Shown piece by piece: positions 42,576-51,603 of a DNA stretch of 64,000 nt. Source of the stretch: an uncultured Anaerococcus sp. (GTDB lineage: Bacteria; Bacillota; Clostridia; Tissierellales; Peptoniphilaceae); the NCBI GenBank assembly GCA_900551095.1, contig URUJ01000004.1, positions 9,948-73,947 of the forward strand, given 5' to 3'. Below the pieces are notes generated by a model. It did no database searches. It saw nothing but the letters and a program-made list of their open reading frames with translations, and was not told where the DNA came from. A program made the translations under genes and the position numbers. Each line of letters begins with the position of its first letter. Within the stretch, counting starts at the first letter, position 1.

Positions 42576-43255
42576 TATCCTATCCTTACTGGGGAAAAGT
42601 TTACGTAATCACTTGCTACGCATACTAGATTTACCCCTTCAAATTTTCCTTCTTTTATTAACCTGTGGCCATTTCCATGAAGATGTCCGTATATTACAGT
42701 ATGAGCTTTGTATTCTTTCGCGAGCTTAAAAAAATCATTCAAAGTGCCATCCGCATTTATTGGTGGGTAGTGCAGATTTATAATAAGCTTTTTTTCAGAA
42801 ATTAAACTCTTAATTGAATTTTCAAGCCTCAATAACTCTCTTTTATAAATTTTTTCATCATGGTCTGTAAAATCCCTACTATCTCTGCTAATCCATCCCC
42901 TAGTTCCACAAATTAAATAATCTTCTACTTCAAAAGAATTATTTTGTAAAAAATCAATGCTTTTAAATCCGAGCTGATTTAGCTTATTCAGTGAAGACCA
43001 CCAATAGTCATGGTTTCCCTTCATCATGATTTTTCTTCCAGGAAGATTATCAATTTTTTCTAAGTCTATCCTAGCCTCTTTGATATCCATTGCCCAAGAA
43101 ATATCCCCTGGAATTAAAACCGTATCTTCATCTTTTATTATATTTTTCCAATTTGTGAAGATTTTTTCCTGGTAATTATCCCAAGCATCTCCAAAAACCT
43201 CCATAGATTTTTCTTCAGTGTAATCTAAATGAAGGTCAGCTAGAGCATATATCAT
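42575..43255 (-). CDS. calcineurin-like metallophosphoesterase
   Basis: A 226-residue protein with the usual five metal motifs: ADLHLDY, LIPGDISW, MKGNHDYWW, INLHYPP and YGHLHGNGHR. The family hydrolyses phosphoesters with two metal ions. This subgroup is a predicted cytoplasmic phosphohydrolase with unknown substrate. It is translationally coupled (ATGA overlap) to the YhaN-like ATPase gene and to the CYTH gene, so the three are probably one expression unit. Confidence 0.88.
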   Translation of the reverse strand: MIYALADLHLDYTEEKSMEVFGDAWDNYQEKIFTNWKNIIKDEDTVLIPGDISWAMDIKEARIDLEKIDNLPGRKIMMKGNHDYWWSSLNKLNQLGFKSIDFLQNNSFEVEDYLICGTRGWISRDSRDFTDHDEKIYKRELLRLENSIKSLISEKKLIINLHYPPINADGTLNDFFKLAKEYKAHTVIYGHLHGNGHRLIKEGKFEGVNLVCVASDYVNFSPVRIG

Positions 43256-45069
43256 CTATCCTCCAATTTTATCTCGTTTATAAATATATTTTCTGCTTCA
43301 AAAAACTCTTCTTCTCGCTTATGGCAAGTAAAATAAATAATTTGCCTGTCAGCAGCTTCATCAAGTACTAAATACAAGAATCTTATCAAACGTTTAATAT
43401 CATAGTTTATAAAGGCATCATCAAAAATTAAAAATGAACCATTTATTATTTCATCAAGAATACTTAACTTAATCGCTAGATTTACTTGATCAAAAAATCC
43501 CTTAGATAACTGATCTTCGCTATATGAGAAAAGTGATTTATCCTTAATCTCAGTTGATAAAGAACTGTCTAATTTTATATCAAGCTCAGATTTACTTGTG
43601 CCTGATAATATTCTTTGCACTTTTTTATTAATTTTATTAATATCCGCCCTATTTTCTTTGGCTATTTCTAAAATAGTTTCTTTGGCAATATTAATCGCCT
43701 TCTTTTCATCTTCAAGATAATTTAACTTATCAATTTGGTATTTCAAATCATCACGAAGTCCCGCCTCATTTTGTAAAATATTATCAGTAGAAACAATACT
43801 TTTTTCCAAAGAGTGAATTTCAAGGCTCAAATCTTTAATTTCTTCTTCAAGACTTGATAGTTTATCTAACTCTTTTAAATTATCATAAGAATTAAAATCA
43901 AAACTAATTTCTTCATCATTTTCGAACAGTGTTAAGTCTTGTTTTTTTAAAATCTCAAGCACCTCGACAATTTTTTCTCTTTCATTAATTAAACTTTCAT
44001 ATTTTAAAAATCGGCGTCTTAAATTATTATACTCAGATGAGTTATTTCCACCATCATTGGTAAAATTCCTTAATAAAAGATAAAAAAACGGCAAAGAAAA
44101 TAGCAAAATGTAATATCTAGAAAATATAACCGCGATAAAGGTAATAATGATAATAGGTATGATATAGAGAATCATCTGATTATTCTTATCCTTATAATTA
44201 TCATTAAAATCGTCTAAAACCAAGCCTTTTAAATCATTATATGCTTCTAATTCTTTGTCAATTTCAAACAATCTATCAGACCGCTTTCTATATGATTTGA
44301 AATTCTCATCCGATCTTTTCTTGTTATAGAATTGATTGAGTCGCTTTTTTTCTTGATATATATTTTCTTTTTTATCTAAATCATCCTTAAGCTTTTCTAG
44401 TTTCTTGTAGGAAGTATAAAAATCTTTTTTTACTTTATCAATTTGCCTTAACTTCTCATCAAGGTTTTTAATCTTTTCCTTAGTTTTGTAATATGGCCTT
44501 GTATAGGCTCTATCTGTCCCTATTTCCTTTAACCTATTATCTAATATTTCTAGAGAATCCTTTATCGAAAAATTATAATCTATATCGGATGAAGAGAGTT
44601 TTTCCAAAACTTTCTTCCTACTATTTGTGCTTATTTTTTGAATCTGTTCTGAAGATATATAGGCCTTATAAATATCATAATCTACTCCTAGAAAAAACTT
44701 TCCCGGAGCATTTAAATCTGATTTTTTTAAATCTATTTCTCTTCCTTTATTTACATCAGTTACCTTATATTCCCCGCTATCGAAACCTCTATAAAGGACA
44801 TAAGGTTCACCACTTTTTATAATTTTTAATTCTCCAGCATAAATATATGATGATTTCGGTCTATAAATCTCTCTTTTATTAGAAAAATTAATCCTAGCCT
44901 TGCCTTCATCAAAGCCGTAGAACATACCTTCTATAAAATTTTTAATAGTTGTTTTTCCACTTTCATTCAAGCCATAAACTAAATTAAAAGAGGGAGATAA
45001 CTTAATTTTTTTATCTTGAAACTTGCCAAAGGATTTTATGTTTAATTCTTCAATATAAATTTTATTCAT
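43252..45069 (-). CDS. YhaN-like SMC/Rad50-family ATPase with central membrane segment
   Basis: A 605-residue protein starting MNKIYIEELN. The N-terminal Walker A is GLNESGKTTIK (residues 36-46). The C-terminal ABC-type signature LSKGFFDQVN and Walker B FLIFDDAFINYD are intact. Coiled-coil arms occupy about 190-300 and 360-480. Between them is a strongly hydrophobic hairpin (about residues 300-345), as in Bacillus YhaN, so the arms probably meet at the membrane. It pairs with the YhaO-like nuclease encoded just upstream, overlapping by 8 bp. Confidence 0.85.
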   Translation of the reverse strand: MNKIYIEELNIKSFGKFQDKKIKLSPSFNLVYGLNESGKTTIKNFIEGMFYGFDEGKARINFSNKREIYRPKSSYIYAGELKIIKSGEPYVLYRGFDSGEYKVTDVNKGREIDLKKSDLNAPGKFFLGVDYDIYKAYISSEQIQKISTNSRKKVLEKLSSSDIDYNFSIKDSLEILDNRLKEIGTDRAYTRPYYKTKEKIKNLDEKLRQIDKVKKDFYTSYKKLEKLKDDLDKKENIYQEKKRLNQFYNKKRSDENFKSYRKRSDRLFEIDKELEAYNDLKGLVLDDFNDNYKDKNNQMILYIIPIIIITFIAVIFSRYYILLFSLPFFYLLLRNFTNDGGNNSSEYNNLRRRFLKYESLINEREKIVEVLEILKKQDLTLFENDEEISFDFNSYDNLKELDKLSSLEEEIKDLSLEIHSLEKSIVSTDNILQNEAGLRDDLKYQIDKLNYLEDEKKAINIAKETILEIAKENRADINKINKKVQRILSGTSKSELDIKLDSSLSTEIKDKSLFSYSEDQLSKGFFDQVNLAIKLSILDEIINGSFLIFDDAFINYDIKRLIRFLYLVLDEAADRQIIYFTCHKREEEFFEAENIFINEIKLEDR

Positions 45070-46075
45070 CCCTGCTCCTATAAATAGCATCAAGACCTAG
45101 TTCTAAAGCTCTTTTATGGAGCTTATCAGTATTTTTAGGGAATTTTTCCATATATTTATCCAATAAAGAATTTGGATATAAACTAACCATATCATAAAGA
45201 GTACTATCTTCATCTATCTCTAACTCAAAGTAAGATAGATTTAGTTCATTTTTTATTTTCTTTTTATTTATATTTCCATCTACTTTAAGTCTTAGGTAAT
45301 TTTCTTTATCAGCTTTTAGATTTGATTTAATATAGGCTATAAGCTCATCTTCATTCTTGAAATCATCCAAACTAAGCTTTAAATCATAAAATCCCATAAT
45401 GGATGAATCTATATGGGTAATTTCTTCATCGTTATAAATAATGTAACCATAATCATAAATATCTGAAAAATCACTAGGTTCAATAGCTCCAGAGTAATAT
45501 ATATTATTTCCAAAATCTTCCCATTTGTGAATATGTCCCAAAGCAACATAATCAAAGCCTATTTTTTTTAATTTTTCTATATCTAAATTTAAATAATTTG
45601 CTTCTGGATTATTTACTGTAGCATGCGCGATTAATATATTAAAATAACTTTTATCTAACTTTATGTCATAAGGAAATTCACTTTCATAAATCCTATCATT
45701 ATAAGATAGGCCGTAGATCCTTGATGAATTAATTTCGTAATACTCAAGATTTTGGCTAGGAAATATATGAAGGTTATCTGGTTTCATTTTGAAAATCGTT
45801 TCATTTTCTTCATCGATATAATCATGATTTCCCGCAACATAAAAAATATCTTTTCCAAAATCTGATATTTTATGAAAAAGTTCCTTATAATCTTTTAATG
45901 TAAATAATGACCTTTCATACAAATCTCCTGCTATCAGCAAAAAATCAATGTCGCTATTTTTTGATAGGATATTTTCTAATGACTCTTTGTTATTTTTTCT
46001 AATTTGATTTGAAAGTCCACTTGTAAAGTCAAACCTATCTCCTAGATGGCAATCAGCTAGGTGGATAAATTTCAT
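45062..46075 (-). CDS. YhaO/SbcD-like DNA exonuclease (Mre11 family)
   Basis: This 337-residue protein has the complete Mre11 set: HLADCHLGDRF, LLIAGDLYERS, VAGNHDYID, IAHATV and ALGHIHKWE. It should be a manganese-dependent nuclease that works with the YhaN-like ATPase in DNA repair. The C-terminal part (after ~240) is the capping/ATPase-docking region. Its start overlaps the histidine phosphatase gene by 4 bp. Confidence 0.9.
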   Translation of the reverse strand: MKFIHLADCHLGDRFDFTSGLSNQIRKNNKESLENILSKNSDIDFLLIAGDLYERSLFTLKDYKELFHKISDFGKDIFYVAGNHDYIDEENETIFKMKPDNLHIFPSQNLEYYEINSSRIYGLSYNDRIYESEFPYDIKLDKSYFNILIAHATVNNPEANYLNLDIEKLKKIGFDYVALGHIHKWEDFGNNIYYSGAIEPSDFSDIYDYGYIIYNDEEITHIDSSIMGFYDLKLSLDDFKNEDELIAYIKSNLKADKENYLRLKVDGNINKKKIKNELNLSYFELEIDEDSTLYDMVSLYPNSLLDKYMEKFPKNTDKLHKRALELGLDAIYRSRDE

Positions 46076-46641
46076 ATTAAATTTACACTTTCTATTAATT
46101 TCTTATTATCTTTTATATTATAAACCGTTAGAGATCCATTATCTATCCAAAATGAATTCCAATTTGATAAATCATTTAAAATCCAAAATAGAGTTGACCT
46201 AATGGCTATCCCGTGGCTTATGGCTAAGATATTTTTGCCTTCCTCAGATTTTTCATCAAGAAATGAACTTAACCTGTTAATTACATCTCTTCTTGATTCA
46301 CCATTTGGATATTTTTGGCCAAAATAGTTTTCTTTTTCTTTTTCAAAAAACTCTTTATAATTATCTCTCACATCGTAAATATTTTGACCCTTAAAATCAC
46401 CAAAATCCATTTCATTAAGTCTACAATCTATGAAATAATCCTCAAAACCTAATATTTTTGCAGTCTCCTGACTTCTAACAAGTCCTGATGTGTAAACCTC
46501 ATCAATTTCATAATTTCCCAACAAATTTTTTGTCTTATCTAATATATATAAACCCGACTTTTCAATCCTAGTATCGGGTGTTGAATATTTTTTTTCTATA
46601 TTTGACATAGTTTGTCCATGCCTAACAAAAATAATTTTCAT
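46072..46641 (-). CDS. histidine phosphatase (phosphoglycerate mutase-like) family protein
   Basis: A 189-residue protein with the RHG motif (FVRHGQTMSN) containing the phospho-accepting His and the second His in ILAISHGIAIRST. A Glu near residue 83 (LNEMDFGDFKGQ) completes the site. These are broad-range phosphatases such as CobC/PhoE or small-molecule phosphatases; the substrate is unknown. It leads the unit with yhaO and yhaN through ATGA overlaps. Confidence 0.9.
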   Translation of the reverse strand: MKIIFVRHGQTMSNIEKKYSTPDTRIEKSGLYILDKTKNLLGNYEIDEVYTSGLVRSQETAKILGFEDYFIDCRLNEMDFGDFKGQNIYDVRDNYKEFFEKEKENYFGQKYPNGESRRDVINRLSSFLDEKSEEGKNILAISHGIAIRSTLFWILNDLSNWNSFWIDNGSLTVYNIKDNKKLIESVNLI

Positions 46642-46692
46642 ATTTCACCTCTTTTATAATTATAACAAAGTTTAGCATTTTATCTACTTTTA

Positions 46693-46718
46693 CAAAATAA
46701 AAGACGGTTTCCCGCCTT
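46693..46718 (-). terminator. terminator of the coiled-coil ABC exporter operon
   Basis: The arms AAGGCGG / CCGTCTT (one G-T pair) around GAAA are followed by TTATTTTG on the minus strand, just after the exporter permease stop. Confidence 0.75.
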
Positions 46719-46721
46719 CTA

Positions 46722-49700
46722 TTATTCCCCACTTGACATAGCCTCAGCCATATCTATTCTCTTTAATTTTTTATGGACATAAATTAAAATTATGAGAGAT
46801 AGTAACAAGGTAATGCCAGCTGACACTATAAAACTAATAGGATGTAGTTTGTAGGCAAGCATGATATCTCTTGGAGCTACAAGGTCAATTATATACCTAA
46901 ACATAATATATCCTAGTCCATAACCGAATACTATTCCCAATACTGTAAGCATAAATATTTCCCTATAAATATAAGAAGTTACTTCTTTAGGATAAAATCC
47001 TAAAACTTTTATAGTTGCTAGTTCTCTTTTTCTCTCGCTTACATTTATATCGGTAATATTATATAAAACCACACTAGCTAACACTGATGAAATCAGTGTT
47101 ATTACTACTATTACAACATTTAAATTATCTAGCAAAGCATCCATAGAAGCGTAGGCCTTGCCAGTATTTATAACTGCAAGAACAGATTCTGCGTCTTCCA
47201 ATTTTTCAATAATCTCCTTAGAATCTCCCTTGATATAATTTGCGTTTATTTCAACTTTTTCTTTTGCAAGTTTCTCGTAATAGTCTTTTGATAAATATAA
47301 ATAATCTGCTACATAATTTTCAGCAATAGCCCCTATTTCTACATCAAGACTTTTACCATCAACTTTTATTTTTATCTTGTCCTTTTCCTTAATGCCTAGC
47401 TTTTTACTAGCATTTTCAGTAAGAACTGCTTGAGATTTTGTTAAATCTATTGGTTTATCTTTATTTTTTCTTAACCTAACAAAGTCATCAAATTTATCAT
47501 TGTCATTTGGTACAACTACTGATATATCAATATCTGAATCATCCTTGACAAGATTTGCTGAATCATTTTTGATTGATAGAGTTTCATATCCTTTTATTTT
47601 ATCATTGTAATTTCTTTTTTCTTCATCACTTGCCTTTTCATCTAAAATCGCTACCGCCTTATAATCATGGATCTCATTTTGTTGGATTGAAGCAGTGTCT
47701 TTTAACGAATCAATCATAGCAAAGCCAAAAAATACCAAGGCCGTACATCCTGCTACACCGAAGATTGTCATAAACATTCTAGACTTATATCTGAAGAGAT
47801 TTCTCGCTGTGATTTTTTGCATAAATGAGAGCCTCTTCCAAATCGGTTTAATTCTTTCAAGGAAGATTTTAGAACCTTTATCTGGCGAAATAGGCAGTAA
47901 GAGTCTTGCAGGAGTTTCATTGACAGTTGATTTTGATGTTAATAAAACTGTCAGACTTACAAGTAATGATGATAAAATAATTGATCCTATTATTACCATA
48001 AAAGAGTTCACATAACTAACATCTAGTATTTCAAATCCTGTTGAGTAAGCATCAAATATAACCTTAACTATAATTAATCTTCCAAGTATTCCTCCAATAA
48101 TAGAGCCAATGATAGTTGGTATTAAACCATATATATAAAATCTTTTAGCTATCATTTTATTAGTATAGCCTAGAGATTTTAATGTACCATTTATTAATCT
48201 TTGCTCTTGAATATATCTTTTCATGGTTGTAAGGGTTACAAGCATCGCAACCATATAGAAAAATACTGGAAAAACTTTCGATAAGGAATCCATATTTAAG
48301 GAATTTTTATAATAAGTGTCAATTCCCTCATTATCAAAAATAGTTTCTACGCTATACTCTGGATCTTTTAATTTGACTAGAGCTTCTCTGTTATCTTCAA
48401 TTTCTTTCTTTCCATCTTGTATTTTTTCTTCTGCTTCGCTCTTTTTATCATCAAATTCCTTTAGCCCTTTTTCATAGTCGGCTTTTGATGTAATTAGTTT
48501 TTTATAGGCATCTTCAAGTTTTCTTTTACCATCTTTTTTGTTAAACTCTAGCCTATCTCTACCTTGATAATAATTAGTCCAACCTTGATTTATTTCTCTT
48601 TGATTATTATCAATTTCTTCTTGACCAAGGTTGATTTTCTCGGTAGCTTCTTGTTTTTGAGTGTCAAAATCTGCCTTTGCTTTATTATATTCTTCAAAAC
48701 CTTTATTTAGCTCAGCTTCTTTGGCTTTAACTTCATTAAGAGCTTCTACCAGCTGTGTCTTTTTCTCATTAAGTTGAGAAATCATATAGTCTTCTTCAGG
48801 TGATTTTTGCTCGCCTGTAGAATCTTCATTGCTGTTTTCTTTTAAATCGGCTTCTTTTTCACTTATTGTTTTATCAATTGCATCTATACCCTTGAGTATT
48901 TCAGCTTTTTTACTATCTAATTGATTTTTGCCTTCACTTAAATCATTATATTTTTTAGATAAAATACTTTCGGTTTCTACAATTTTTGCTTCGAATTCTC
49001 TTTTATTTGCTGCTAGTTCTTTTTTAGCATTTTCAAGATTAACTTGGCCATCTTCTAATTTTTTCCTAGAACTAATTAGCTCATTTTCTCCAGCTTTAAT
49101 CTTTCTTTCAAAGTCAATTTTATTTATTTCATATTTATTAAAACCATCATCCAGTTTTTTCTTAGCATCGTTAAGGTCTTTTTCTGTAGAAGTTAATTTA
49201 TCTTCTGCGTCATTAATATCATTTTCTGCATCAGAGATTTTATCATTTGCATCGGTTTTTATTTCCTCGAGTACTTCTTTTGGTCTTAGGTAAATATCAT
49301 CTTCTATTTTTTCTTTCTTTCCCTTAATGAAATCAATATAATCTTTGCTTGTTTTATCCATTGAATTAGAATTTTTATATGAAATATTTACCTCATTAAA
49401 CTTTTCATTAATAAAATTATTATCTTTAACAAAAGCTAGGCCATCTATTTCCTTCTTACCAATAGGAGATAAATCACGCGTATCTTCCATAAATTTCTCA
49501 CTTGAAGTGAAAAAACCGACTACCTCATAACGAGTGTTTTTTATTTTAGAATTATCCCTCTGAGTTTCATTTATATAAGAAAAACTAACTTTATCACCTA
49601 GTTTATAATATTTTTTCAATGACTTATCTAATATTATTTCTTCATCATTTTTAACCAGGGATCCTTCTTCCAAATTCATTTTCCCAAAATCTTTATCATA

Positions 49701-50012
49701 AGATTTAAGCCTGATAATTTTTTCCCCGTCAATTAAATCTATAGTCTTTATGAAAGAAATATTTTCAATATCGCTATCATTTTCCAAAAGAATCTTGTCC
49801 TCATAATCCATTGGATAGGTCGATTTTACTATAATATCTGGATGAGCAAATGTATCAAGGGATGACTTTAAACTTTTTCTCATAGAAGGACCGGTTAGGT
49901 TTAAGGCAACAATCACCATTGTTGCAAGACCAACCATGACCCCAATAGAAAAAACTTTTCCCTTAGTTTTTTTAATATCTCTTAGGATATTTTTTACAAA
50001 AGTCTTATTCAT
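46722..50012 (-). CDS. FtsX-type ABC transporter permease with long extracellular coiled coil
   Basis: This 1096-residue protein has a first membrane segment (about 20-40) followed by a MacB-like periplasmic region. It then has an exceptionally long coiled coil (about residues 245-555; heptads such as ENDINDAEDKLTSTEKDL). Three FtsX membrane helices follow (about 585-700), then another extracellular domain and the last FtsX helices (about 960-1085). It works with the ATPase encoded 1 bp upstream. The coil length is far beyond normal MacB-type permeases and suggests interaction with the cell wall or another surface protein. Cargo unknown. Confidence 0.88.
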   Translation of the reverse strand: MNKTFVKNILRDIKKTKGKVFSIGVMVGLATMVIVALNLTGPSMRKSLKSSLDTFAHPDIIVKSTYPMDYEDKILLENDSDIENISFIKTIDLIDGEKIIRLKSYDKDFGKMNLEEGSLVKNDEEIILDKSLKKYYKLGDKVSFSYINETQRDNSKIKNTRYEVVGFFTSSEKFMEDTRDLSPIGKKEIDGLAFVKDNNFINEKFNEVNISYKNSNSMDKTSKDYIDFIKGKKEKIEDDIYLRPKEVLEEIKTDANDKISDAENDINDAEDKLTSTEKDLNDAKKKLDDGFNKYEINKIDFERKIKAGENELISSRKKLEDGQVNLENAKKELAANKREFEAKIVETESILSKKYNDLSEGKNQLDSKKAEILKGIDAIDKTISEKEADLKENSNEDSTGEQKSPEEDYMISQLNEKKTQLVEALNEVKAKEAELNKGFEEYNKAKADFDTQKQEATEKINLGQEEIDNNQREINQGWTNYYQGRDRLEFNKKDGKRKLEDAYKKLITSKADYEKGLKEFDDKKSEAEEKIQDGKKEIEDNREALVKLKDPEYSVETIFDNEGIDTYYKNSLNMDSLSKVFPVFFYMVAMLVTLTTMKRYIQEQRLINGTLKSLGYTNKMIAKRFYIYGLIPTIIGSIIGGILGRLIIVKVIFDAYSTGFEILDVSYVNSFMVIIGSIILSSLLVSLTVLLTSKSTVNETPARLLLPISPDKGSKIFLERIKPIWKRLSFMQKITARNLFRYKSRMFMTIFGVAGCTALVFFGFAMIDSLKDTASIQQNEIHDYKAVAILDEKASDEEKRNYNDKIKGYETLSIKNDSANLVKDDSDIDISVVVPNDNDKFDDFVRLRKNKDKPIDLTKSQAVLTENASKKLGIKEKDKIKIKVDGKSLDVEIGAIAENYVADYLYLSKDYYEKLAKEKVEINANYIKGDSKEIIEKLEDAESVLAVINTGKAYASMDALLDNLNVVIVVITLISSVLASVVLYNITDINVSERKRELATIKVLGFYPKEVTSYIYREIFMLTVLGIVFGYGLGYIMFRYIIDLVAPRDIMLAYKLHPISFIVSAGITLLLSLIILIYVHKKLKRIDMAEAMSSGE

Positions 50013-50013
50013 A

Positions 50014-50715
50014 CTACCACTCTAATTCTCTAACAGGAAGAGGATTCTCGTTGGTATAAGCATTTAAAATCTTCCCGTCTTTTAACTCTATTACTTCGTC
50101 AGCCATCGGTTTTATTAAAGAGTTATGAGTTATTATTATAACTGTCGAATTAAAATTTCTTGACGCATCTTGGAGGAGTTTTAAAATGTTTTTTCCTGTT
50201 TGATAATCAAGAGCTCCAGTAGGTTCATCACACAAAAGAAGTTTTGGATTTTTTGCCAAAGCTCTCGCTATAGCAACTCTTTGCTGTTCTCCACCCGATA
50301 ACTGGGAAGGGAAATTTCCTTCTCTTTTTGAAAGACCAACCTGATCTAAAACTTCATCTGCCTTTAAAGAATCTTTAGAAATTTCACTAGCAAGTTCAAC
50401 ATTTTCAAGGGCAGTTAGGTTTGGAATTAAATTGTAATGTTGAAATACAAAACCAACATCATCCCTACGATACTTGGTAAGTTCATTTTCATTAAGTTTG
50501 CTTAGATTTTTCCCATCTATCAAGATATCTCCACTACTCGCTTTTTCCATACCGCCTATTATGTTTAAAAGTGTTGTTTTTCCAGCTCCGGATGCTCCAA
50601 CAATAATTAGAAGCCTTCCCTCATCTAGGCTAAAACTTATCTTGTCATTGGCGATAATTTCAGATTGACCTGATTTATATTTTTTACTTACTTCATTTAA
50701 TTGTATATAAGACAT
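50014..50715 (-). CDS. ABC transporter ATP-binding protein (MacB/LolD type)
   Basis: A 233-residue ATPase with Walker A GASGAGKTT, Q-loop FVFQHYNL, signature LSGGEQQRVAIARAL, Walker B LLLCDEPTGALD and the switch His in IITHN. I start it at the second Met, which has an AAGGATG ribosome site eight bases away. It is the partner of the large coiled-coil permease and the first gene of this unit. Confidence 0.93.
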   Translation of the reverse strand: MSYIQLNEVSKKYKSGQSEIIANDKISFSLDEGRLLIIVGASGAGKTTLLNIIGGMEKASSGDILIDGKNLSKLNENELTKYRRDDVGFVFQHYNLIPNLTALENVELASEISKDSLKADEVLDQVGLSKREGNFPSQLSGGEQQRVAIARALAKNPKLLLCDEPTGALDYQTGKNILKLLQDASRNFNSTVIIITHNSLIKPMADEVIELKDGKILNAYTNENPLPVRELEW

Positions 50716-50767
50716 CAATTATCATCCTTCTTTATATTCTCTATTCTTTATTTATACCCATTTTAAG

Positions 50768-50793
50768 GCAAAATAAAAGAGCCGAAGGCTCTT
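50768..50793 (-). terminator. terminator of thyX
   Basis: The arms AAGAGCC / GGCTCTT with a 3-nt loop run into TTATTTT on the minus strand; the stem overlaps the end of thyX. Confidence 0.85.
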
Positions 50794-51565
50794 AAATGTT
50801 TTTAAATTTCTCTCTAATTTCTGTAATTTTCCCACAAGTCATTTTTCCTTCAGGGCATGGACCACTGACACAAGATGGACCTGCTGATTGGAAAATATTT
50901 GGATAGATTGCCTTAACAAGTTTCACCATCTGATCAGACATTTCTCTTATCTCCCATTGTGCCCTGTTGCAACTCCTAAGATTAAAGAAGTGTAAAAGAG
51001 TTCTTGCATTCATAGTGAAAACTATTTTGGTTTCACAAGCATTAGGGAAAACGTATCTAGCGTCTTCTATTGCCATCTTTGTAGCTTTACTTTTGGCTGA
51101 TTTTTCATCTTCATCCTTATTTATCAAATCATTATAATGCTTTTCTGTTAGGATATTTGTTAATTTATCATAGGCTTCTTGGTCTTTTTCCATAGCTTCT
51201 GTAAAAATTTTTGCCGCTTCAGGATTTTCCTTTATACGGGGAGGAATTATATATTCAAAACCATCGAGTTTTACATATCTTTGTGATTGTTGAGAATATG
51301 AAGCAAGTCTATGGCGGACAAGTTGATGGGTTAAAGTCCTTGATACTCCCTCAACAGCAAAGGTAAAAGAAATATGTTCAATCGGACTTAAGTGACCAAG
51401 ATTTGACAGCATTTTTACATATTTTGCAATTGATTCTTCATTTTGATTTTTCGAAATTTCATCAACTCCAACAGGAGAATAGCAAAGCTTACCCGCTTGA
51501 GCTATAGTTTCTTCACCGTTCTTTGTGTAATTTAATAATTTTACTCTTAAGTTAGTTTCTGGCAT
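50792..51565 (-). CDS. thyX: flavin-dependent thymidylate synthase
   Basis: This 257-residue FAD enzyme contains the ThyX signature RHRLASYSQQSQRY near residue 82 and the C-terminal LLHFFNLR segment. It methylates dUMP to dTMP using methylene-tetrahydrofolate, FAD and NADPH without DHFR oxidation. It is monocistronic: it ends at its own terminator and lies downstream of the antiporter gene. Confidence 0.95.
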   Translation of the reverse strand: MPETNLRVKLLNYTKNGEETIAQAGKLCYSPVGVDEISKNQNEESIAKYVKMLSNLGHLSPIEHISFTFAVEGVSRTLTHQLVRHRLASYSQQSQRYVKLDGFEYIIPPRIKENPEAAKIFTEAMEKDQEAYDKLTNILTEKHYNDLINKDEDEKSAKSKATKMAIEDARYVFPNACETKIVFTMNARTLLHFFNLRSCNRAQWEIREMSDQMVKLVKAIYPNIFQSAGPSCVSGPCPEGKMTCGKITEIREKFKNI

Positions 51566-51603
51566 AAAATCCTCCTAGTAATTAAAACTATTATACCGTC
51601 TTT

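Noticed and set aside
48928..49293. 121-codon frame opposite the coiled-coil permease
   Set aside because: Ser/Leu/Phe-rich composition is the expected antisense of Lys/Glu/Asp-rich coil codons.
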